A model generated the notes under the pieces. It made no database searches. It saw nothing but the letters and a program-made list of their open reading frames with translations, and was not told where the DNA came from. A stretch of DNA of 64,000 bases from Diadema setosum (Eukaryota; Echinodermata; Echinoidea; Diadematoida; Diadematidae), in assembly GCA_033980235.1 (NCBI GenBank), contig CM067067.1, positions 23,312,603-23,376,602 on the forward strand. Direction: 5' to 3'. Shown one piece after another: positions 54,101 to 61,346 of this stretch. The position numbers and the translations under genes were made by a program. Numbering within the stretch: the first letter of the stretch is position 1; every line of letters begins with the position of its first letter.

Positions 54101-57100
54101 GTTAATTAGTTAAATAGATACTAAGTTATGTATTTATTTGTTTTATTTGTTTATTTATTTACTAGTTAGTCATTAATTCATTTTTGATTTATTTGTATTG
54201 AAAAATTATTTATTCATTCTTCTTATTTATTCATTCATTCCTTATTTTGTTTGTTCATATGGATGGAGTCAAAAGTCCTAGCAGAATCTTCATCAGAGGC
54301 AAAATGAAAAACATGTAGGGAAAGCAGTCACATAGAATATAATGGACGACACACAACAAGCACAGTCAGGGGATGGCTAGGGACAGATAACAATGAAAAC
54401 AAAAGGGGTGGGTTAGAAGTCAAAGTTAGGGAGCCAAAGGGGGATTAAAGCAAGGGGGGTGAACAGACAAAAGGCAGAGGTGGGCCAGTGATGACCATAG
54501 GGATCATAGGGGGCAACCTGTGAAGGATAAAGATGAATAGGGAGGCAAGATCAAAGGAGATAAGGAATAACAGGAGAATAAAAGATATGAAAAGTGTTAA
54601 ATAGCCACAGCATAAAGTGAAGGGTAGAGGGGGCTGAACAAGCAGCAAGCCCTAAACCTGGTGTACAAAGATGTGGAAAAAAAAAAAATAAATAAATAAA
54701 TAAATAGAATAAAAGTGAGAGCCATCCAACAAATGCAAAGTACACAAAGCATATCAACTTATATAAAATTTGTTAATTATTATTATATTAATTATTATTA
54801 TATTAATTCATTCATTTAATGATATACTTATCTTTTTCCTTAATTGGAAGAGTGTTTTTTTTTTTTTTTTGTCATTAGGGTTACAATCAAACCTGTCTTA
54901 GTGGCCACCTGCCTATAGCAGTCACTGAAAAATCCCCTGCACGAAATTGCCTTATAATAGACCCTTTAAAGAGTAGTCACCTTCCTAACGGGGCCAGTGG
55001 CCACTCATTTTGTATCCCGTGGTGAATATTGAACTGCATATAGCAGCCCCAAAGCCATGAGTATGTTGGCTTTTGCGCTCATTGCATGAATTGTACAGAG
55101 TTCTAGCTCAGTCACAATCACACAGACATGATTGGCAAACGCAGCTCTTCGCTGTGAAAAGCCGTTTTACCAGTCACTTTAATATATCTAGACTTCAGTA
55201 ATGCCGCCCTGAATAAATGCTTTAGTGAAATTCACAATGGCCATGACCTGTCTATAGTGGCCACTTGTCTATTTGTCGTCATTTTCGTTGTTTCCCTCGA
55301 GTGGCCGCTATAGATATGTTTGACTGTATTTGCTCAAACCCAGTGAGCTTTCGTATGCTCAGCATTTTCATTTTCATTGGTAAATAACAGCACACTGAGA
55401 TACCTCCTCCCATATGACATATCATGTTTGGATTAGTTTTTTTTCTCTTTTCTTTTTCCCTCATGATTATTATTATTTCTTTCTTTCTTTTTTGGACACA
55501 TCTTGGGTTGCACCACCAAGAACCCTCTGTCACAACTCTGTGTTTGGTGTATGTTCGAGTGTTTTGATGAGTCTCCACGCGATACTATGCACTCTTTACT
55601 AGATTCAGTGCTTTTTGATGCGTAACATGCAGTCATGATAGATAACATGATTGCAGAGTAAGGGAATATATCCACGTGACATACAGTGGTCATGGAAAGT
55701 TTATTCTAGCCAAATATTGTTCGATAATATGCACCAACCGCAGCACTCAACATCAGCAGTGGCTCAGGGCCACTAAGAATTGATGTCAGGCCTCCAAATT
55801 TCGAAAAAAGAAAAAATCTTTTGGTGGCCCGATGGATCAGGCACTTAGGATTAAAAATGGGTTGTTATGTTTCTTTTTATTTCAGGCCTTTACATTTCTT
55901 TTGTGGGCCACCAAAACTTCAGATTTAAAGATTTTAGTGGCCTGTGTGGGTCACCAGAGAAAAAGGTTAGTGTCGAGTCCTGACCTACCTGGTACTTTTG
56001 ACTTCAGTACTGATTGTACAAGTAGGTGTTTGGTGAGAGGGAAGGGTGGAATTGGGGAAGGGCTATGTAAAAATATACACATACACATATACACACACTG
56101 TAATGACTTTTTTTAAAAAACTCTGTTCTTCTGCAGATTCTCTACACTGTGTATGCCTGGCTTGCTGCTGTTCTCTTCTGTTTGGTAAGTATTACATTCA
56201 CAACGAATTCACAACAAGATATTACTGATGAAAATATTATTAGATCAAAAGCACAATACCTCTGATGAACACCAGCCCCAAGAAGTCAAACTAGGACACT
56301 GTGAATTCTCTTTTATCCTGGATCTGTCCCAAAAGGTGCCTGAGGCATTTTGTTTTGAGGATTTTCTGTTTGTCCATCCGTCCCACATCTTGTCATCGTG
56401 ACTTTAGAAAACCTCTGCATGGATCTGCTTGATACAACTGGCCAGGATAATGTATGCTACATTAGATGTACTATATAGAAGTGCTGACCATATCATGTAG
56501 GAATACCCAGTGGTAATGGTAATTTGCAATCTTACATAATCACAGTGCATGTAACTTCATTTTGAAGTGGTGCCGGAGGCATTATGTTTTCGGGTTGTCC
56601 GTCCGTCCTTCCGTCCGTCCATCTGTCCTTCCATCCGTCCTTCTGTCCGTCCGTAATGAATTTTGTGGCAAGCGTAACTAAAAAAACCTTTAGAGGTATC
56701 CTAATGAAACTTGGCATGTTTATGTATTAGGGGGTGAAGTTGTGCCTATCAACTTTTGGGTGCACTGATATTTTGTCGGTGCATGACGTGTGATTCGTTT
56801 GTGCATGACAGCTAGTAACTGATCAGTGGGAATCAGTGGGAATGCTGGGGAATGATTGTTCCAATTCTTGTGGATTCATTTAAGAGTACATTATATATCT
56901 ATTGTTGTGTGAAAATTATTTGCTTCAGAACGGTCTCATAGTCAAGTAATGTGCAGTTTAATGCCCCATCACTGTACAGGCATGCTAGCCTGGAACCATT
57001 AAACTGCACATTACTCAAGTATGAGACCATTCTGAAGCAAATAATTTTCACACAACAATAGATATATACTGTACTCTTAAATGAGCCCCACAAGAATTGG

Positions 57101-58034
57101 AACAATCATCCCCCAGCATTCCCAATGATTCCCACAGATCAGTTACCACCCATCCCCTTTAACTGCCGCTGGATTGTACTGTACCACTGCTGCATCTGTC
57201 TGTCCGTTGTCCGTCCGTCGTCCGTTCATAACACTACAAAAACTTGAATAAATCTCCACAGAGGGCTTCAATTTCAATTGGAGAGAAAAGTGGTTATACA
57301 AAGTTACACATTTTACCAAACAGAGGTCACCTCAAGGTAAAGTGTTACAGGCAGGGGTCAATGAACTATAGGGCTCAATGTTAAGCTTTTACGACACATT
57401 TCGATTATGGCTCATAACTTTTGATGTATATATGTCCGTTTGTGACCAAACTTAGGTGGTAGATGTCCCTTGGGGAGTTGAAGGTCACCACCAGGTCAAA
57501 GGTCATAGGTGGGGTCAATGAACTTCTGGGAGTTCGAGAAACATTAATTTCTTCTACGTGAATGGGCGAGACATATTTTGGCACTTGCCTTGTTTTGAGT
57601 GAGATTTGGCACTGAAAATACAGGGATACATAAGAAAAAAATATCAGCCAGTTGACATCCTAGGCTAACGAGAGAATCTGGATAATCGATGGCCCGATAA
57701 TCGAGGTCCTACTCTAGTAACAACAATAAGTATAACAATATAGCAAGTATAACAATATACGTTCATAATTATGTATAATGTATTTCAAGCCACATGAGGA
57801 TTTAAAACTCAAATTACATATGTGCGCCTATCCAGAGTTTCACTGCATTCTCCTCCACAACCTGTCTTTTGTTTAAACTTGTTACAGTTCCTGGCGTACG
57901 ACACCCAGCTCCTTATTGGAGGCCGCCGCTACGAGCTGAGCCCAGAGGAATACATCTACGGCGCCCTCAATCTCTACGTGGACATCGTCTACATATTCCT
58001 CATCGTCCTGTCCCTATTCGGAGGGGGCAAGTGA
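30061..58034 (+). CDS. GRINA-like: GRINA/TMBIM-family (Lifeguard, BAX inhibitor-1 fold) multi-pass membrane protein, 11 coding exons
   Basis: Joining 30061-30171, 41186-41384, 44084-44190, 47252-47316, 48387-48440, 50423-50513, 51837-51874, 52819-52873, 53327-53458, 56137-56184 and 57888-58034 gives one open frame of 348 codons plus TGA; all introns are GT-AG. Residues 1-125 are Pro/Tyr/Gly-rich with PPSY (7-10), PTAP (25-28) and YPPP-type repeats. Seven hydrophobic spans follow at roughly 140-161, 174-193, 201-222, 230-252, 262-281, 286-307 and 325-344. Family signatures are SIRAAFIKKVY before span 1, QTRFDFT before span 5, LAYDTQLLIGG (D305) in span 6, LSPEEYIYGALNLY, and D332 in span 7. 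D305 and D332 match the two-aspartate pH sensor of BI-1 proteins. The family acts in ER, Golgi and endolysosomal membranes in calcium leak and cell-death control. Length fits GRINA (about 370) and TMBIM1 (about 310). GRINA versus TMBIM1 orthology is not settled by eye. Confidence 0.93.
30461..30725. mobile_element. foldback MITE in intron 1
   Basis: tggcctgaattcatgaaggt pairs with the region ending atcttcgtcaattcgggcca. Inside, caagtgtcgcatggcct pairs with aggccatgcgacacttg, and acgaaatcagtca pairs with tgactgatttcgt. It could form a hairpin of about 265 bases in the pre-mRNA. Confidence 0.75.
30812..31900. mobile_element. TIR pair enclosing a foldback element, intron 1
   Basis: gtgaccctgcatcacaaaac at 30812 is mirrored at 31881-31900 (gttttgtgatgcacagtcac), with further pairing of ccaacaa against ttgttcg. 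A solo copy of the same end lies at 46001-46030. The foldback element at 31028-31379 sits inside. Confidence 0.45.
31028..31379. mobile_element. foldback MITE, family F1 copy 1 (intron 1)
   Basis: aggggaaggctagtaactga pairs with agttactagccttcccct. The arms continue for about 150 bases (ttgttgtgtgaaaatgattt / aatcattttcacacaacaa; caagtaatgtgcagttta). A second copy is at 56811-57160 in intron 10. Confidence 0.85.
31898..36765. mobile_element. possible 4.9-kb TIR element in intron 1
   Basis: atatggtcagttttacagta-aagggtgtaacttt at 31901 is mirrored at 36726-36760 (aaagttacaccctttaccgt-aaaactgaccatat), one mismatch in 34. Almost all copies of the GTTTCGGAGGCTTCA motif lie between. The interior has no coding frame. 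Confidence 0.45.
32434..36386. repeat. dispersed composite motif GTTTCGGAGGCTTCA plus GTTAAC
   Basis: Exact or one-off copies are at 32434, 32465, 32852, 35971, 35989 and 36162 (plus), and 35409, 35795 and 36372 (minus). In nearly all cases gttaac or gctaac lies within about 15 bases on the TTCA side, often extended to taacggaaa. Spacing is irregular and both orientations occur. Confidence 0.7.
37118..39046. repeat. GGTAACGTATCTGG array with higher-order period
   Basis: Copies of the motif stand near 37496, 37882, 38057, 38240, 38438, 38649, 38663, 38677, 38845 and 39033, with one inverted at 37118. From 38057 the spacing is about 185-210 bases. The sequence between 38057 and 38438 is similar to that between 38663 and 39033, e.g. 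aaactttaat...gcgtcatt and gtgggtg, giving a period near 600. Confidence 0.65.
39580..39794. mobile_element. TACTGTAAAA-family MITE, copy 2 (intron 1)
   Basis: TACTGTAAAAGTGGAAATTT at the left is mirrored by aaatatccacttttacagTA at the right. The interior has gcacaaccagaaactagtgc, the inverse of the matching stretch in 12061-12279. TA flanks. Confidence 0.7.
39795..41185. other. 3' part of intron 1, no further feature
   Basis: AT-rich intron ending in the exon 2 acceptor. It contains short A, T and C homopolymers near 40350 and 40475 but no recognised element. Confidence 0.5.
41186..41384 (+). CDS. GRINA-like gene, coding exon 2 (proline-rich repeats, residues 38-103)
   Basis: Preceded by a pyrimidine-rich acceptor ending ttaccag and closed by TACG|gtgagt (phase 1). 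It encodes five or six short imperfect units of the type QPYPPP / SQAYPP, i.e. the disordered YPPP-rich cytosolic tail typical of GRINA and RECS1. Two near-identical CAGGCCTACCC units suggest local slippage growth. Confidence 0.88.
41648..41796. mobile_element. GGGCCGTTTCATAAAACTTG MITE, copy 1 (intron 2)
   Basis: ggtttcataaaacttgtcat at the left is mirrored by ataacaagttttgtgaaat at the right. The core is gctactgaaatccttgcatc-tgattggc. The element at 45781-45928 is nearly identical. Confidence 0.8.
42600..43000. other. CpG-rich stretch within intron 2
   Basis: The sequence from about 42640 to 43000 is richer in CG (tacgtcac, gcgtcacgcgc, gccgcgggctgcc) than the rest of the intron. It might be regulatory or part of an unrecognised insertion. 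No core promoter motif is certain. Confidence 0.25.
43052..43225. mobile_element. foldback MITE in intron 2
   Basis: acaaatgatgcacaggat pairs with atcctgtgcatcatttgt. Further in, gttagtgaaggtgcggcgc pairs with gcgccgcaccttcactaac, and ctcgagtattgacaa pairs with ttgtcaatactcgag-like sequence. The whole 174 bases folds on itself. Confidence 0.8.
43516..43574 (+). CDS. possible alternative terminal exon in intron 2 of the GRINA-like gene
   Basis: An acceptor-like catctttcgctatag ends at 43515. Joined in phase after exon 2, the next bases read G-TPAAAAQKEASGNSFPDF and then TGA at 43572-43574. Use of this exon would yield a short soluble Pro-rich protein without membrane spans. No donor or poly(A) signal close by supports it strongly; it may be chance. 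Confidence 0.2.
44084..44190 (+). CDS. GRINA-like gene, coding exon 3 (linker and start of membrane domain, residues 104-139)
   Basis: Acceptor tacatgtacag, donor AAA|gtaagt. It encodes a Gly-rich linker (TSGGGHGDEETGFEGGRGF) and then SIRAAFIKK, the conserved basic stretch just before the first membrane span. MITE copies of one family lie in the introns on both sides. Confidence 0.9.
44434..44881. mobile_element. hAT/P-like non-autonomous element with visible target duplication (intron 3)
   Basis: CATGGCTCGACACTAACTTT at the left mirrors gttagtgtcgagccctg at the right. gtatattc stands directly on both sides (44426-44433 and 44881-44888). Subterminal ggtggcccga / ggccaccaaa words repeat. The match of flanks marks a fairly recent insertion by an 8-base (or 7-base) duplicating transposase. 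Confidence 0.8.
45321..45536. mobile_element. foldback element, family F2 copy 1 (intron 3)
   Basis: ttttgaaatggctgagatat-cca pairs with tggatgtctcagccattcca. Downstream actttgaattcctctaagaa-tggtatg is shared with the element at 53511-53839. The left outer arm is decayed. Confidence 0.55.
45781..45928. mobile_element. GGGCCCGTTTCATAAAACTTG MITE, copy 2 (intron 3)
   Basis: gggcccgtttcataaaactt at the left is mirrored by gttttatgaaacgggcccc at the right, with the same core as 41648-41796 and very few differences, so the two copies are young relatives. Confidence 0.85.
46001..46030. repeat. solo TIR end (ttttgtgatgcagggtcac family)
   Basis: ttgttggttttgtgatgcag-ggtcac is the exact inverse of the end at 30812. 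No matching partner is nearby, so this is a fragment. Confidence 0.5.
46031..47251. other. remainder of intron 3
   Basis: AT-rich up to about 46540. A CpG-richer part follows at 46560-46950 (tgcgcatgcgtgagtgtcga, cgccgtccgc), with no recognised gene or element. It ends at the exon 4 acceptor. Confidence 0.4.
47252..47316 (+). CDS. GRINA-like gene, coding exon 4 (membrane span 1)
   Basis: Acceptor tttggttgcag, donor TACGT|gtgagt (phase 2). Encodes VYFILFIQLTITFGIVCIFY, a clean hydrophobic helix that aligns with span 1 of the BI-1 family. Confidence 0.92.
48387..48440 (+). CDS. GRINA-like gene, coding exon 5 (loop 1)
   Basis: Acceptor catacctgcag, donor TTA|gtaagt (phase 2). Encodes DPVRTFVQSNSWLYWCS, the short luminal loop and start of span 2; the family usually has a similar F-V-x-x-N-x-W pattern here. 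Confidence 0.88.
48757..49554. mobile_element. TTAA-flanked TIR element with poly-G arms (piggyBac- or Kolobok-like MITE), intron 5
   Basis: Flanked by TTAA on both sides (48753-48756 and 49555-49558). Ends CCCTATTCTAACTGGG and cccagttagaataggg are exact inverses. Next to each end is a poly-G/poly-C run around ggtcaaattgacc, itself a palindrome. The 798-base interior is non-coding and includes acacgcgaa-type CpG words at the left. Confidence 0.85.
50423..50513 (+). CDS. GRINA-like gene, coding exon 6 (span 2 and start of span 3)
   Basis: Acceptor ccaacgtgcag, donor TTT|gtaagt (phase 0). Encodes AAFIIMYFSLVCC, then SNVRRNYPGNLIALMLF. The C-C-x-x-x-R-R-x-x-P-x-N pattern is a strong Lifeguard-family signature. 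Confidence 0.94.
51837..51874 (+). CDS. GRINA-like gene, coding exon 7 (span 3)
   Basis: A 38-base exon with acceptor tttgtatag and donor CCAG|gtgagt (phase 2). Encodes TLCLSYMTGTIA, matching the family T-x-x-x-S-x-x-x-G pattern in span 3. Confidence 0.88.
52501..52572. mobile_element. tiny TTAA-flanked foldback (intron 7)
   Basis: TTAA stands on both sides (52497-52500, 52573-52576). cccgttccacac at the left faces gtatggaacagg at the right as an imperfect inverse. At 72 bases it would be a minimal MITE of a TTAA-targeting superfamily. Confidence 0.4.
52819..52873 (+). CDS. GRINA-like gene, coding exon 8 (start of span 4)
   Basis: Acceptor cattcatttcag, donor GCT|gtaagt (phase 0). Encodes SYYYYGGGNIVLIAMGICA; the four-tyrosine run replaces a more mixed loop in vertebrate relatives. 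Confidence 0.86.
52917..53000. repeat. homopolymer and microsatellite cluster in intron 8
   Basis: A T-run, a C-run (52956-52970), an A-run and an (AAG)n stretch follow one another just after the exon 8 donor. Confidence 0.8.
53327..53458 (+). CDS. GRINA-like gene, coding exon 9 (spans 4-5)
   Basis: Acceptor gccattgaag, donor AGG|gtgagt (phase 0). Encodes GITLGVSLFAIQTRFDFTTC and then the hydrophobic GGFLFIFSLSLFLFGFIAIF. QTRFDFT is among the most conserved blocks of Lifeguard proteins. Confidence 0.94.
53511..53839. mobile_element. foldback MITE, family F2 copy 2 (intron 9)
   Basis: aaagggattgtatag at the left faces actgtaccatcccttt at the right. In the middle, ttggttttgaaatggctgag pairs with cagccattccaaaaccaa. 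It shares gaattcctcttagaatggta and other stretches with 45321-45536. Confidence 0.7.
54030..54270. repeat. degenerate ttag/ttta tetranucleotide tract
   Basis: Repeated tagttagttagtt, tttatttattta and attcattc units with many substitutions; an old simple repeat. Confidence 0.75.
54892..55328. mobile_element. TACAGTCAAACCTGTC MITE (pogo/Tigger-like), copy 2 (intron 9)
   Basis: Left TACAATCAAACCTGTCTTAG and right gctatagatatgtttgactg-TA are inverted, with ggccacctgcctatagcag and agtggccgctatag subterminal words. Compared with 24434-24989 the interior is inverted and more diverged. Confidence 0.7.
55795..55980. mobile_element. decayed relative of the 44434 element (intron 9)
   Basis: It carries tttggtggcccgatgg, gggccaccaaaacttc and a right end gttagtgtcgagtcctg, close to the right end at 44864-44881. 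The left end is unclear. Confidence 0.5.
56137..56184 (+). CDS. GRINA-like gene, coding exon 10 (start of span 6)
   Basis: Acceptor gttcttctgcag, donor TTTG|gtaagt (phase 0). Encodes ILYTVYAWLAAVLFCL, matching the family pattern of a Y-A-x-L-G-A-x-x-F helix before the D-T-Q-L motif in the next exon. Confidence 0.9.
56330..56660. repeat. gaggcatt / GTCC dispersed repeat fragments (intron 10)
   Basis: Two starts of the family seen at 16031: gtgcctgaggcattttgttt near 56336, and gtgccggaggcattatgttt-tcgggttgtccgtccgtcc near 56571, with a degenerate (GTCC)n array to 56654. These are 5'-end fragments only. Confidence 0.65.
56811..57160. mobile_element. foldback MITE, family F1 copy 2 (intron 10)
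   Basis: gctagtaactgatcagtggg pairs with cccacagatcagttac. Arms of about 150 bases contain tattgttgtgtgaaaattat / ataattttcacacaacaata and caagtaatgtgcagtttaat. The element is highly similar to 31028-31379, including the loop-proximal gcttcag / ctgaagc. Confidence 0.85.
57170..57560. repeat. GTCCGTCC / ggtcaaaggtcat repeat fragment (intron 10)
   Basis: tgtctgtccgttgtccgtcc-gtcgtccg is followed by aggtcacctcaaggt and ggtcaaaggtcataggtggg; related to the family at 16031-17060. Confidence 0.55.
57662..57712. repeat. solo end of the Tigger-like MITE family of 28566
   Basis: ctggataatcgatggcccga-taatcgaggtcctac matches the right end pattern ggccggataatcgaggtcg at 28985-29003. Confidence 0.5.
57888..58034 (+). 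CDS. GRINA-like gene, coding exon 11 and stop (span 6 end, span 7)
   Basis: Acceptor cttgttacag. Encodes FLAYDTQLLIGGRRYELSPE, EYIYGALNLYVDIVYIFLIV and LSLFGGGK, then TGA. This is the family's most conserved block and holds both sensor aspartates (D305 and D332). Third-position G/C is higher than in the flanking DNA. Confidence 0.96.
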   Translation, partial: FLAYDTQLLIGGRRYELSPEEYIYGALNLYVDIVYIFLIVLSLFGGGK

Positions 58035-58560
58035 TCTTTGACCCCCAAAGAGCAAACGAGAGAGAAGATGATATCATGTGGTCAGAATGATGAGCAGTGA
58101 CCAGAAATTCTACTCGCAGCAATGTGGCTATGAATCAGCTGACGTAGTGATCATCATGTCATTTATAAAGCATATTTAATAATTCTATTTCATGAACAAA
58201 TATAATATTTTCATATGTCAAAAATGTAGAACTTGTACGATGTCGTATGTAACCTTATCTAGTTTGGATCATCAACGGTGATTGATGGGCAGGGTTCAAG
58301 TTATGAAAAAGAAAAGCCAGCGACCAAGAGAAATTGGTATTTGCAAAATAGTCACTTAATCCAATAGCACTGAACGATTGCCTTCGTGTATTATCAATCT
58401 TTGATGCCAAGTTTAGGGTTTGTTTTATTTCCCTCTTTAATGTAAGCACCTGAGAATGCTTTGATATGTTGCCATGGCATTGCTTTTACGTAGCGTTTGA
58501 ATACACACGTGACACTTTTCATTGTAAGCAGATATGCCCTGAATAAATCACACTTACAGA
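58035..58560 (+). other. proximal 3' UTR of GRINA-like gene with candidate poly(A) signal
   Basis: Downstream of the TGA the sequence is AT-rich and lacks coding character. The first canonical AATAAA is at 58542-58547 (ccctgaataaatc), a candidate early poly(A) signal. An ATTAAA near 59016 is another. The transcript could be longer and include the foldback element at 59061-59630. Confidence 0.4.
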
Positions 58561-59060
58561 GGGAGGGAGGTACATGTAACACTCAAAGGTTTTAAGGATT
58601 TACGACAGGAATCACAAATTTGAGGTAAAGGCAATATAAGTATTGCTTGTATGCAGAGAAGCAGACACACATATATCTGGTGCGTATAGGTGACACTGCA
58701 GTGCAGGTGTGAGCTGTAATAAATTTTGTCTAATTATGCAATCATGTGGATGATCCATTGAATGTTTCAAACTTTTATTTGCTAGATACAAATTCACTGC
58801 TCCTCACATTGCATTTCAGTGTTTTAACTCACTTGACATTTGTTGCCATTATGACGAAAATCGTTGACAGAGTTGTGATGATTCATTTGCTTTTTGCAGA
58901 GATTGTGTCATGACGTTGCCATCGTCCACATGACATGCCAGAAAAGAATGGAAAAATTCAGATAAATATTCAAAAGCATAATTTGTAAAATGTCTCGCAA
59001 ACACATGAATACAAGTGAAAATTAAAGCAGTGCATTAGATGTCAATAGTCCTGCAGTTAA

Positions 59061-59630
59061 AGGGAAGATAAACCCCAAGAACAATGTGGATTGAGTGAAA
59101 GCAGCAACATTTGTAGTAGAACACATCAGTGAAAGTTTGAAGAAAATCGGACAATCGATGCAAAAGTTATGAATTTTTAAAGTTTTGGTGTTGGAACCGC
59201 TGGATGAGGAGACTACAAGAGGTTATGACGTATGAGTGGACTACAATATCAAGAAAATATAAAGAAAATACCGTGTACTACAAAAATCAATTTTTCATGA
59301 AAATTACTAATTCCATCAACTTGATATTGACATATGTTAAGGGTAGCAATTATTTTCCCTGCTTTCTGAAAGCGGTTGGTCCACTGCTCTTTCATAATTA
59401 TAGAAAAGTGAATTTTTGTTGAATATCCTTTATATTTTCTTTGTATTGTTGTCCACTCATACGTCATATCCTCTAGTAGTCTCCTCATCCAGCGGTTCCA
59501 ACACCAAAACTTTAAAAATTCATAACTTTTGCATCGATTGTCCGATTTTTCTCAAACTTTCACTGATGTGTTCTACTAATGTTGCTGCTTTCACTCAATC
59601 CGCATTGCTCTTTGGTTTTACCTTCCCTTC
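59061..59630. mobile_element. long foldback element downstream of the GRINA-like gene
   Basis: agggaagataaacccc faces ggttttaccttccct. Arms of about 220 bases contain cactgatgtgttctac and its inverse, cgattgtccgattttt and its inverse, and tgaggagactacaagaggtt against tcctctagtagtctcctca. Two short frames starting MRRL on opposite strands are mirror copies created by the arms, not genes. Confidence 0.85.
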
Positions 59631-60034
59631 AAAACCATTGTTTTGCAGTCAAACAAATGCTTCATCATAGTACTCAACCTTAAGCCCCCGTCACACTAGA
59701 GCGTATCTAGCCAACGAATGCCCAGCGGATCCGAAAATTTGGAGATACGCTCACATCCGTTGCTCATCGTTCGTGACCCGCTTGGCGTTCGCTGTATCCG
59801 CTAGCTGTTCGCAGAGATTCGCAGAGATCCGCCGGAGACAAATTTTGATTTTGGACATGTCCAAAATCTTGAGCGGATGACGAACGGAATGACAATACGC
59901 TTTGTGGTCGCTTAGCGCCCGCTGATCGAAAGTTGTGGTCGCTCTGCGTTCGCTTCTCATTCGTTCGCCGTTCGTCCAAATTCGCACAGCAAATCTGGAC
60001 AGCACAGGTAGCATTTATCAGTTGGTCATCAGAA

Positions 60035-60250
60035 ATGGAGGACGCTCAGAGATTTCAGATGCAATATCTTCTAGCTGTTCATCAACATGAGTATGACCTA
60101 AACCAGCTGGCAATCGCCAAATACATCCAAGACAAGAGAAAACGGAGGAGAGGAAAACATCGAAGAACGATGTGGACCAGGGCCTGGATCCGAAGACGAG
60201 GGCAGTTCGGGTTGTATAATCAGCTTCTCATCGAACTGCCGGGATATTAA
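60035..60250 (+). pseudogene. N-terminal remnant of a PIF/Harbinger (HARBI1-like) transposase
   Basis: From ATG 60035 it encodes MEDAQRFQMQYLLAVHQHEY and ends in a basic block followed by MWTRAWIRRRGQFGLYNQLL and a short tail to TAA. The pattern W-x-R-x-W-x-x-R-R-x-x-x-G-x-Y-x-x-L-x-x-E-L is the conserved N-terminal region of Harbinger transposases, just before the DDE nuclease domain. At 71 residues against about 350 the whole catalytic domain is missing, so it cannot be active. An autonomous relative elsewhere would be needed to move the element. Confidence 0.6.
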
Positions 60251-60296
60251 AGTCCCGGCGTTTGCCTCTGGCTTTTTTTTTCGCTGAAGGTCCAGG

Positions 60297-60458
60297 CTAG
60301 GAACAGTTGGAGGCACCAGACGTAATGGAGGATGTTGGACTCCCCACATCATCGTCAACGTGATCATCAGAAGGAACACAGGAATCTTGAGGACTGTCGA
60401 GGGTAATGACATCAGTAGCACTTGGTGGTGACTTCTCCTTCCTTCTTTTGGGGGCCAT
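60297..60458 (-). pseudogene. possible remnant of the second (Myb/SANT-like) Harbinger protein
   Basis: From the minus-strand ATG at 60458 it encodes MAPKRRKEKSPPSATDVITL and continues as a Ser/Asp-rich acidic tail to a stop at 60297. A basic start and disordered acidic tail fit the N-terminus of the DNA-binding partner protein found in autonomous PIF/Harbinger elements, but there is no Myb/SANT domain left. Its position opposite the transposase remnant supports this reading. Alternatively it is a chance frame. Confidence 0.3.
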
Positions 60459-61346
60459 TCTCACAATCACAACGTTACTCGACACTGTCACTACTCAAAA
60501 TGATTTGGGAAAATGTGCGTCAGTCGAGATCCGTCACGTGACTGCCGCAGTATCGCTCTGCATATGTTGGGCATTCGCTCCTCATTCGCTTTGTCCGCTC
60601 AGCATCCGCTGGACGGACTGTACGCATTCGCTTTCATTCGCTACTTAATCCGCTCGTAACACGGTTAGCATATGCTCATCATTCGTTAGGCAAACGTTCG
60701 AAAACAACGTTTTGCTTGCGGATTCGAGCGGATTCGAGCGTATCTGGACTTTGCCAAATTTTGCCCATCCGCTAGGCATTCGCTGATTTATACGCTGTAG
60801 TGTGACGGGGGCTTTAGCTGCATATTTCCATGCTTTGCAGAGGGGTTTTTAGCTTGCAGGTAGAGGGACATTTAATCTGTTGCCTTTGGGAGTTTTATAT
60901 GCTGAATACCGAATCTGCAGAGTTTCCATATTGTGGAGGCTACGGGTTAAGAGATCTTTTAAAGTGTCTTTCATATTGCCTCACATTACAAGTCAAAATC
61001 TTAGGCTGCTTTACAAGTTACGAGTAGATTTCATCACTTACATTCACATATTGGCCAGACTAAACTATGTTTGTGTGTAGGTGTATATGTCTGTATTCAG
61101 CTCAATACTCTCATGCACTCTCATCACACATTTAGTTGTATCTTAGATTTGTACGGAAATGTTATAATAGGTATTATAAAGTAAGTATGTAGTGTGACAT
61201 GGCTAATGTGGAGTGTCACATGATTACAGTTAGTTCCCCAAAGTACACCTTACAGCCAGTAAGGTACTGTGAGACTTATGCTTTGATGTGATGTAGAGGC
61301 TTCAGAAGATATTATTAAGATCATTTATATTGACATTTCCATTTTT

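Larger units (their letters stand above)
59683..60813. mobile_element. PIF/Harbinger non-autonomous element with TTA target duplication
   Basis: AGCCCCCGTCACACTAGAGC-gtat at the left mirrors atacgctgtagtgtgacggg-ggct at the right. TTA stands on both sides (59680-59682 and 60814-60816), the three-base target duplication typical of PIF/Harbinger. Subterminal gcattcgct and agcggat words repeat. It retains two converging ORF remnants in its centre. Confidence 0.85.

Noticed and set aside
58255..58797. Minus-strand frames downstream of the GRINA-like stop
   Set aside because: Short, AT-rich, no domain, no splice signals; likely chance frames in the 3' UTR.
59204..59488. Two similar proteins on opposite strands, both starting MRRL and containing MTYEWTTI
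   Set aside because: Mirror images made by the inverted-repeat arms of the foldback element at 59061-59630.
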